Part shown: positions 7,144 through 12,449 of the stretch, in pieces
Position numbering within the stretch: position 1 is the stretch's first letter
Layout: every line of letters begins with the position of its first letter
NCBI GenBank assembly: GCA_009930125.1
Contig: RZYZ01000043.1
Coordinates: 1 to 12,449, forward strand
Reading direction: 5' to 3'
DNA length: 12,449 bases
Origin: Clostridia bacterium
GTDB taxonomy: Bacteria; Bacillota; Clostridia; Clostridiales; Clostridiaceae
Notes under the pieces: model-generated
What the model saw: only the letters and a program-made list of their open reading frames with translations
Database searches by the model: none
Told to the model about the DNA's origin: nothing
Made by a program: the position numbers and the translations under genes

Positions 7144-8748
7144 ATGAATTTTGATCCGAACCATCAGCCTTATCCATCCCAGCGCCTGACGCTTGGAGCA
7201 GCCAACGGTGTGGTAGCCACAGGCAATCCTCTGGCCGCCCAGGCTGGGCTTGATATTCTGAAGAGAGGAGGAAATGCTGTGGATGCAGCCATCGCCACAG
7301 CAGCCTGCTTGACTGTGGTGGAGCCTACTGCCAATGGCATAGGGGGAGACAACTTTGCCCTGGTCTGGATGAAGGAAAAGCTTTATGGCATGAATTCCAA
7401 TGGCCCGTCCCCTCAGGGGATTTCTCTTGATGAGATCCGTGCGCATCATGAGACCATGCCGGTCCACGGATGGATTCCAGTGACGGTGCCTGGAGCGCCG
7501 AAAGGCTGGGCTTCTCTGTCAGAGAGATTTGGAAACCTGACTCTCCTGGAGTGTCTGGAACCTGCGATTCTCTATGCAGAAAAAGGGTTTCCCGTGGCGG
7601 CTAATACGGCAAAAATGTGGAAACGTGCCTATGAAAGAAATCTGAAGCTCTATGGAGACAAAGAGGAGTTCAAGGAATGGTTTCGCACCTTCACCTTCAA
7701 TGGATTGCCACCAGAACCTTTCCAGATGGTAAAGCTTCCCTACCATGCAGCCACACTGCAACGGATCGGCGAAAGCGGGGCCGATGCATTCTATAAGGGG
7801 AAACTGGCCACGGCCATGGAAGAGGATGCCATCGCCCACGGAGGATATCTCAGGAAGAAAGACCTGGAGCATTTCACATCAGAATGGGTGGAGCCCCTGT
7901 CGGTGAATTACCGCGGCTATGACGTGGTGGAGCTTCCTCCCAGCGGACAGGGCATGGTGGCGCTCATGGCACTGAACATCTTCAGAAACCATGACGTGTC
8001 TGAAAATGATGTCTCCTACTATCATCATATGTTTGAAAGCATGAAGATGGCTTTTGCCGATGGCATGCATTACATCACGGACAGAGATCATATGAAAATG
8101 GATCCGAAGCAGATGCTGTCGGAGGCGTATGGAAAGAGGAGACATAAACAGATCACAGAAGAAGCGGTGCTCCATAGTCATGATGATCCTTCATCCAGTG
8201 GAACAGTGTATCTTAATACAGCGGATAAGGATGGAAACATGGTTTCCATGATCCAGTCCAATTACATGGGATTCGGCAGTGGTGTAGTGGTCAAAGGCAC
8301 AGGGATTTCCCTCCAGAATCGTGGAGCGGATTTCAAACTGGATCCGAAGCATGTGAATGTACTTGCACCTGGTAAGAAGACCTATCACACCATCATTCCC
8401 GGCATGCTGATGAAAGAAGGAAAATGCAAGGCGGTCTTTGGCGTTATGGGAGGATACATGCAGCCCCAGGGCCATTTCCAGGTGGTATCGAATCTTCTGG
8501 ATTTCAATCTGAACCCTCAGATGGCACTGGATGCACCCAGATGGCAGTGGATGAAGGAGAAAACCTTCAAGGTGGAATCCTTGTTTGATGCGGATATTGT
8601 TTCAAAGCTCAGAGAAAGGGGCCATGATGTGGAAGTGGAACCCGACAGCACACATTTCGGCAGAGGACAGATCATCGTGAAACTGGAAAACGGAACCTAT
8701 GCGGCTGGCACGGAATCCAGAACAGACAGCAATCTTGCCGTCTATTAA
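7144..8748 (+). CDS. ggt: Cytoplasmic gamma-glutamyltransferase (YwrD-like GGT)
   Basis: A 534-residue Ntn-hydrolase of the GGT family that would hydrolyse or transfer gamma-glutamyl groups from glutathione-like peptides. AAGGAGG at 7131-7137 sets ATG 7144; the upstream open frame from 6958 is a dppF shadow. The N-terminus (MNFDPNHQPYPSQR) has no signal peptide, so the enzyme should stay in the cytoplasm. The large-subunit motif GGNAVDAAIATA...VVEPTANGIGGDNF is near residues 40-70. Thr354 in SSGTVYLNTADKDGN aligns with the autocatalytic nucleophile of E. coli GGT and would give subunits of about 353 and 181 residues. Asp396 (NRGADF) matches the substrate-binding Asp433 of E. coli, and Gly436-Gly437 the oxyanion glycines. 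However, the E. coli Ser462-Ser463 pair is replaced by His415-Thr416 (YHTIIPG), as in YwrD-type or acylase-like members, so the substrate may differ from glutathione. Confidence 0.9.
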   Translation: MNFDPNHQPYPSQRLTLGAANGVVATGNPLAAQAGLDILKRGGNAVDAAIATAACLTVVEPTANGIGGDNFALVWMKEKLYGMNSNGPSPQGISLDEIRAHHETMPVHGWIPVTVPGAPKGWASLSERFGNLTLLECLEPAILYAEKGFPVAANTAKMWKRAYERNLKLYGDKEEFKEWFRTFTFNGLPPEPFQMVKLPYHAATLQRIGESGADAFYKGKLATAMEEDAIAHGGYLRKKDLEHFTSEWVEPLSVNYRGYDVVELPPSGQGMVALMALNIFRNHDVSENDVSYYHHMFESMKMAFADGMHYITDRDHMKMDPKQMLSEAYGKRRHKQITEEAVLHSHDDPSSSGTVYLNTADKDGNMVSMIQSNYMGFGSGVVVKGTGISLQNRGADFKLDPKHVNVLAPGKKTYHTIIPGMLMKEGKCKAVFGVMGGYMQPQGHFQVVSNLLDFNLNPQMALDAPRWQWMKEKTFKVESLFDADIVSKLRERGHDVEVEPDSTHFGRGQIIVKLENGTYAAGTESRTDSNLAVY

Positions 8749-8758
8749 GGGGGATGCG

Positions 8759-9322
8759 ATGAAAGAAGAAATCAGATTACGAGAAATATTCATCACTTTT
8801 CTGAAAATCAATGCTTTCACTTTTGGAGGAGGCTATACCATTGTGCCGGTTATTCGTGATGAGTTCATGAAGAAGAGAAAACTCATCGATGAAGAGGAAA
8901 TGCTGGGACTGGTTGCCCTGGCCCAATCAGGGCCAGGGGCCATGGCCATCAGTACCTCTCTTCTCACCGGATACAGACTGAGAGGATTCAAGGGGGCCCT
9001 GACAGCGCTATTCGCATCAGTTCTGCCATGCCTTGTCATCATCTCCATCCTGTTCTATTTCTATGATGCCTTCTCCAGAAACTTCTGGGTGAAGTCTGCA
9101 CTCATCGGTATGGGCGGGGTCATCAGTGCTGTCCTTCTTCTGACGGTCTATGATATGGGAAAGGCGGCTATGAAGAAGCACAGGTATTTCAGTCTGACAC
9201 TTATGGTCGGTGCCTTTGCCGCCAGTTATTTTGGCAATGTGCATACCATCATCATCATTATTACCCTCGCGGTGATCGGTTTTATAACCTTCACCATTTT
9301 TGATGAAAGGCAGGTGAGGTAG
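8759..9322 (+). CDS. Chromate transporter half-protein, N-type (short-chain ChrA)
   Basis: A 187-residue membrane protein made of a single Chromate_transp domain. Known ChrA proteins export chromate, and in bacteria without chromate exposure the natural anion is generally unknown. It shows the signature FGGGYTIVPVIRDEF (about residues 22-36), LAQSGPGAMAISTSLLTGYRLRG (about 58-80), and four or so hydrophobic segments after that. The start at ATG 8759 follows AAGGGGG at 8747-8753, which itself overlaps the ggt stop codon, so translation is likely linked to ggt. An upstream ATG at 8699 lies inside ggt and is rejected. The stop codon is followed at once by the ATG of the second half-gene, as in the two-gene short-chain ChrA systems of Bacillus (ywrA/ywrB), which act together as a pair. 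Confidence 0.88.
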   Translation: MKEEIRLREIFITFLKINAFTFGGGYTIVPVIRDEFMKKRKLIDEEEMLGLVALAQSGPGAMAISTSLLTGYRLRGFKGALTALFASVLPCLVIISILFYFYDAFSRNFWVKSALIGMGGVISAVLLLTVYDMGKAAMKKHRYFSLTLMVGAFAASYFGNVHTIIIIITLAVIGFITFTIFDERQVR

Positions 9323-9889
9323 ATGGTACTTCTGGAATTATACTGGGTGTTTCTCCAGATCGGAGCCTTCGCTTTTGGCGGAGGGTACGCTGTACTTCCG
9401 CTTATCCAGAAATTTGTGGTGGAAGACAGGGGGTGGATGAACCTGAAGGAAATGACAGATCTTGTTTCCATCTCCCAGATGACACCCGGACCCATCGCCA
9501 TCAATTCTGCGACATTTGTCGGTACGAAGGTGGCTGGACTACCGGGTGCTGTTGTGGCAACTCTTGGGAATGTGACTCCTCAGTTCATCCTCATGACCAT
9601 ACTTGCCTATTTTATCTTCAGAGACAAGAAAATAGGGTTTCTGGACAAGATGCTGAAAGGTCTGAAGCCTGGCATCGTTGGTCTCATCGCCATCGCAGCC
9701 CTATCCATGATGAGCAGTGCGCTCTTTGATGGAGATGTGGCCTTGGCCAATATCAGTGTACTGGCTGTTCTGACGTTTATTTTAGGATTTGCTCTGAAGC
9801 TGACCAGACGATTCGATCTGATTGTCATCATCATCATCGGCGCAGTGGCAGGCATTCTCGGGAATCTTATGATAACCGGGTTAGGCTGA
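9323..9889 (+). CDS. Chromate transporter half-protein, C-type (short-chain ChrA)
   Basis: A 188-residue second Chromate_transp domain, the partner of the preceding protein. Signature regions are FGGGYAVLPLIQ (about 18-29) and ISQMTPGPIAINSATFVGTKVAGLPGA (about 50-76), followed by hydrophobic helices including one from about 167 to the C-terminus. ATG 9323 immediately follows the TAG of the first half-gene (TAGATG), with AGGTGAGG just upstream, so it relies on translational coupling and the two proteins should be made in equal amounts. The two halves differ in sequence and probably insert in opposite orientations, as proposed for short-chain ChrA pairs. Placement between ggt and the DUF1028 gene suggests export or import of an anion linked to peptide breakdown, which is inference only. 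Confidence 0.88.
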   Translation: MVLLELYWVFLQIGAFAFGGGYAVLPLIQKFVVEDRGWMNLKEMTDLVSISQMTPGPIAINSATFVGTKVAGLPGAVVATLGNVTPQFILMTILAYFIFRDKKIGFLDKMLKGLKPGIVGLIAIAALSMMSSALFDGDVALANISVLAVLTFILGFALKLTRRFDLIVIIIIGAVAGILGNLMITGLG

Positions 9890-9905
9890 ATGAAAGGAGG
9901 AGTAC

Positions 9906-10777
9906 ATGAAGAATATCGCTACATTTTCCATCATCGGTTTTGACCCGGTCACAAAGGAGCTGGGCATTGCCGTGCAATCAAAGTTTTTAGGCGTCGGTGC
10001 AGTGGTCCGTGGGCAAAAGCAGGTGTAGGTGCCATTGCCACCCAGGCCATGGCCAATCTGCATTATGGTGAATTAGGCCTTGAACTTCTTGAAAGGGGCT
10101 ATACGGCAGAAGAAACGCTTCAGGCACTTATCGCGCTGGACCCGGACCATGAAGAGAGGCAGGTGGGCATCGTGGATGCCAGCGGAAACGGGGTCTCCTA
10201 CACAGGAAAGAACTGTTTCAGTTATGCAGGGGGGTTATCCGGTGAGCATTTTGCCTGCCAGGGGAATATTCTGGTTGGGGAGGAGACAGTGACTGCACTG
10301 AAAGAGGTGTTTCTGAGTTCTTCCGGGACTCTTGCGGAACGGCTGGTCAGTGCACTGGATGCAGCGCAGAATGCCGGGGGAGATAAAAGAGGAAGACAGT
10401 CCGCTGCACTTCTTGTGGTCAAGGAGAAAGGCAGCTACGGAGGATACAATGACAGAGCCATCGATCTGAGGGTGGATGATCACCCTCAGCCCATCAAAGA
10501 ACTTCAGCGTCTTCTTCAGCTTCATGAGATGTACTTTCAGAAGACGAAAGAGGAAGAGAAGCTTCCAGCAGACCATGAATATGTGGAAAGGCTTCAGAAA
10601 GCTCTGCATAAACTTGGCTACTATAAAGGGTCTATGCACGGCAGGTTTGACGAGGAAACAAAGGAAAGCTATGAGCAGTTCTGCGGGGTGGAGAACTTCG
10701 AAGAGAGAATGATTCCTGGAAACTGGCTGGACAAGAATGTACTGGAGTTTCTGGAGAAGAAGGCTGCTGTGGAATAA
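9906..10777 (+). pseudogene. DUF1028 putative Ntn-hydrolase with PG_binding_2 domain, frameshifted
   Basis: A DUF1028 gene split by an apparent one-base deletion. From ATG 9906 (AAGGAGG at 9894-9900) the frame encodes ATFSIIGFDPVTKELGIAV...KFLGVGAVV, then turns to RGQKQV and stops at 10026-10028. The family expects VVPWAKAGVG. Adding one C to the CC at 10007-10008 restores PWAKAGVGAIATQ and joins the long downstream frame, giving about 290 residues. The downstream part carries the family's VVDASGN-like, QGNIL and GGDKRGRQSAALLVV motifs and the DLRVDDHPQPIKELQRLLQLH end. Residues about 220-285 resemble a putative peptidoglycan-binding domain (KALHKLGYYKGS...GRFDEET...VENFEERM) commonly fused to DUF1028. 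The function is unproven; the fold suggests an amide hydrolase. The break may be real or a sequencing error. No ribosome site precedes the in-frame ATG at 10049. Confidence 0.85.
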
Positions 10778-10794
10778 ACCATAATTGTATAAGG

Positions 10795-10812
10795 AATAAT
10801 AATAATAATAAT
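10795..10812 (+). repeat. (AAT)6 trinucleotide tract
   Basis: Six perfect AAT units begin 18 bases after the DUF1028 stop codon and directly abut the 60-bp palindrome that follows. Such tracts can vary in length by slippage. No coding role is possible here because it is intergenic. Confidence 0.85.
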
Positions 10813-10872
10813 AAATCACTCTTCTGTGAAAACAGTGTCTTACTATACGCTGGTTCACATGGAGAGTGATTT
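10813..10872 (+). repeat. 60-bp imperfect palindrome (long hairpin) after the operon
   Basis: The outer arms 10813-10824 and 10861-10872 pair over 12 bp with one G-T. After a single bulged T (10860), 10825-10830 (TGTGAA) pairs with 10854-10859 (TTCACA). Past a small internal loop, 10833-10838 (CAGTGT) pairs with 10847-10852 (ACGCTG) with one G-T, leaving an 8-base loop. This makes about 24 pairs. No T-run follows on the + strand, so it is not a standard intrinsic terminator. It could protect or process the 3' end of the operon RNA, or be the remnant of a small mobile repeat. Confidence 0.6.
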
Positions 10873-10941
10873 CTCAGTTTGGAAAGAAGGCTGGAAAGTT
10901 CAATTATGGGCAGGGGTTCATGAGAACAATGGAGAGAACTG

Positions 10942-10970
10942 TTGACAATATCAATCCTCGATATTACAAT
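10942..10970 (+). promoter_or_regulatory. Sigma-A promoter of the padR-DUF2812 unit
   Basis: A perfect -35 TTGACA (10942-10947), a 17-bp spacer and a -10 TACAAT (10965-10970), one base from TATAAT. Transcription would start near 10977 and leave a leader of about 40 bases. The promoter is densely overlapped by palindromes that look like repressor sites. Confidence 0.8.
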
Positions 10971-10998
10971 ATCCTTATATGATATCGATAATAGATAT
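10947..10998 (+). promoter_or_regulatory. Triple ATATC-N7-GATAT operator, probable PadR binding sites
   Basis: Three copies of ATATC-N7-GATAT occur at 10948-10964, 10969-10985 and 10982-10998. The first and second are spaced 21 bp apart, two helical turns. The second and third overlap through a shared GATATC. The first fills the -35/-10 spacer (extended to AATATC/GATATT), the second covers the end of the -10 and the start point, and the third lies just downstream. This placement fits repression by the PadR protein encoded next, as PadR family members commonly repress their own promoter. Confidence 0.7.
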
Positions 10999-11016
10999 TG
11001 AAGCGAGGTGTTGAGA

Positions 11017-11331
11017 TTGGCGAAGAAAGCGCTGGATGGTCTGACAGAAAGCATGTTCTATGTGCTCATGGCGTTCCAGAAAAAGGAGATGTGCGGCACG
11101 GACGTCGTGGAGTTCATCGAAAAGAAGACGAAAAGAAGGGTGGTCATGGGTCCCGGAACCCTCTATACCATTCTGGCAAGATTTGAAGAAGAAGAAATCA
11201 TCGAAGAAACAGCAGTGGAAGGAAGAAAACGGACCTATCAGGTTACGCTGAAAGGGAAAAGACTCTTTCAGGAGGAACTGTATAGGCTGAAGAAATGCGT
11301 CATGGACGGGGAAAGTGAGGTAACACCATGA
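11017..11331 (+). CDS. PadR-family transcriptional regulator
   Basis: A 104-residue winged-helix repressor of the small PadR class, which binds DNA as a dimer. The N-terminus AKKALDGLTESMFYVLMAF is typical of PadR proteins. The recognition region and wing contain VMGPGTLYTILARFEEEEII (about 44-63) and RKRTYQVTLKGKRLFQEEL (about 71-89). I chose TTG 11017, preceded by GAGGTG at 11005-11010 with six bases between. A GTG at 11008 would overlap that ribosome site and add three residues, so it is less likely, but the start is not certain. The gene overlaps the DUF2812 gene by four bases (ATGA at 11328-11331), a common Clostridia pairing. It very likely represses its own promoter through the triple palindrome. 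The inducer is unknown. Confidence 0.92.
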   Translation: MAKKALDGLTESMFYVLMAFQKKEMCGTDVVEFIEKKTKRRVVMGPGTLYTILARFEEEEIIEETAVEGRKRTYQVTLKGKRLFQEELYRLKKCVMDGESEVTP

Positions 11332-12449
11332 AGATGAAAAGGAAAATGATTCCCGTGGATGTCTATGACATACCGGCCATGCAGAGCTATCTCGGCGATA
11401 TGGCAGCAGAAGGACTTTTCCTGAGAAAGATCGGCACCTACGGACACTTTGAAGAAGGGGAGCCCAGAAGAGTCCTTTACCGGATGGAACCCCTCATGAG
11501 AGAAGAAAAGAAGCCCAGGGAGGACCAGCTGCAGGCCTACAAGGAGTATGGTTGGGACTATGTATGCACCATCAGGAACGGATTCCATATCTATAGTACA
11601 GAAGAAAGAGAAGTCAGGGAGCTGCATACGGACCCTGTGACCCAGAGCTATGCCTTTTCCCATCTTGAAAAGAAGCTGAAGCTATCCAGTCGAGTCTATC
11701 TCCTATCCCTTCCGATTATGGTAGTCCTGATTCTACTGCCAGTGTTTCAGATGGATCAGCCGCTTCTTTTTGCTGTGCGCTACGGGAACAGTTCTTATCA
11801 GGTCATGTTGCTGATTCTCTATGCATTTCTGTTTCATCAGATTCATGCAAGCAGAAAGAAGCTGAAACTGCTTCTGGACGGTCTGGAGAAGGGAGAAGAA
11901 TTACCCAGGAAGCGTACATACCAGAAAAACTATGGTCCCTATGTCATCAACGGGATTCTGGGATTGTTCGGTGTGATCATGATCATCAGCTCTGTTCTCA
12001 TGATGACCAGAGGATGGGAGAAGAATCTGGCAGAGATCACGGATCCCATCCCCATGATTCAGCTTACGGATATCGAGCAGGCGGAAGGATTCGTCAAAGA
12101 CCAGGACGGATACAGAAATGAGGAAATCCGCTATGACTGGACGGAGCTTGCTCCGGTGATCTACGAACTCCATCAGAGTGGTGAGGTGAAGGGGGAAATG
12201 TGGGCAGATGGATCGGGCACCTATTCTCCTTACCTGAGCAGCGAGTATTATGAAGTGCGGTTTGCCTTCCTCGGGAATCGTCTGGTCAAAGAGCTCATGG
12301 AAGATGCACTGGAGTTTCACCGATACAGACCCATCCAGCATCAGGAGCTCTTCATCGACGGTTTTGATGATGCCATTCTGGTGAAGAGTGAAGATACACA
12401 GATGTTCTTCGGGCGAATCGGAAGAAGTGTGCTCTATGTCCGGTATCAC
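11328..12449 (+). CDS. DUF2812 membrane protein, 3' end outside the window
   Basis: An open frame of 374 codons that runs off the right edge with no stop. The N-terminal DUF2812 domain (about residues 1-115) is clear: KRKMIPVDVYDIPAMQSYLGDMAAEGLFL, FEEGEPRRVLYRMEP, and YKEYGWDYVCTIRNGFHIYST (about 71-91). Three hydrophobic segments follow at about 123-140, 156-173 and 206-226, then a soluble-looking C-terminal part with many acidic and aromatic residues. DUF2812 proteins are found beside PadR regulators in Bacillota and their function is unknown. A role as a membrane partner or signal-sensing component of the PadR switch has been guessed but is not shown. The ATG overlaps the padR stop, so the two are translationally coupled. 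A 182-codon open frame on the opposite strand (11901-12449) is a shadow of this gene. Confidence 0.88.
   Translation, partial: MKMKRKMIPVDVYDIPAMQSYLGDMAAEGLFLRKIGTYGHFEEGEPRRVLYRMEPLMREEKKPREDQLQAYKEYGWDYVCTIRNGFHIYSTEEREVRELHTDPVTQSYAFSHLEKKLKLSSRVYLLSLPIMVVLILLPVFQMDQPLLFAVRYGNSSYQVMLLILYAFLFHQIHASRKKLKLLLDGLEKGEELPRKRTYQKNYGPYVINGILGLFGVIMIISSVLMMTRGWEKNLAEITDPIPMIQLTDIEQAEGFVKDQDGYRNEEIRYDWTELAPVIYELHQSGEVKGEMWADGSGTYSPYLSSEYYEVRFAFLGNRLVKELMEDALEFHRYRPIQHQELFIDGFDDAILVKSEDTQMFFGRIGRSVLYVRYH

Noticed and set aside
10011..10028. Programmed -1 frameshift in the DUF1028 gene at A_AAG (10016-10019)
   Set aside because: A slip there would leave RGQ in place of the conserved PWA and has no obvious stimulator. 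A one-base deletion at 10007-10008 restores the family sequence exactly.
11901..12449. 182-codon open frame on the - strand at the right edge
   Set aside because: The + strand frame from 11328 is continuous to the edge, begins with a clear DUF2812 domain and is coupled to padR, so the - strand frame is its shadow.

Overview
The window looks like a low-to-moderate GC Bacillota chromosome, most likely Clostridia or a near relative. The signs are strong AGGAGG-type ribosome binding sites, near-consensus sigma-A promoters, an AT-rich intergenic region with cre-like sites, a PadR/DUF2812 gene pair, and short tandem ChrA genes of the Bacillus type. Every gene I can support is on the + strand. No rRNA, tRNA, CRISPR array, insertion sequence or phage gene was seen. 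The genus cannot be named from the sequence alone.

Layout. (1) 1-486: the 3' part of a hexapeptide-repeat sugar O-acetyltransferase, cut by the window edge. (2) 487-1079: an AT-rich non-coding region with two cre-like sites, a good sigma-A promoter (TTGACA-N17-TAATAT) and a 14-bp inverted repeat in the presumed leader. (3) 1080-10777: one long tightly packed operon. It encodes a complete Dpp/Opp-type peptide importer (two permeases, a lipoprotein binding protein, two ATPases), a cytoplasmic gamma-glutamyltransferase of the YwrD type, two half-size ChrA transporters, and a DUF1028 putative Ntn-hydrolase with a C-terminal peptidoglycan-binding-like domain. The DUF1028 gene is broken by an apparent one-base deletion. 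(4) 10778-11016: an intergenic region with an (AAT)6 tract, a 60-bp imperfect palindrome, and a near-consensus promoter carrying three ATATC-N7-GATAT palindromes. (5) 11017-12449: a PadR repressor gene overlapping a DUF2812 membrane protein gene that runs off the right edge.

How the genes may work together. The importer probably brings in a peptide or gamma-glutamyl compound that the signal-less GGT cleaves in the cytoplasm. The layout resembles the GisABCD-Ggt glutathione importer of Staphylococcus aureus. As I recall it, the GGT plus split ChrA pair resembles the ywrA/ywrB-ywrD neighbourhood of Bacillus subtilis. DUF1028 could be a second amide hydrolase in the same route, and the ChrA pair could move an anionic product. 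The substrate is unknown. Its most unusual protein is the second ATPase, which carries about 190 extra, highly charged, helix-prone residues between Walker A and the Q-loop. The PadR/DUF2812 unit appears independent and self-repressed.
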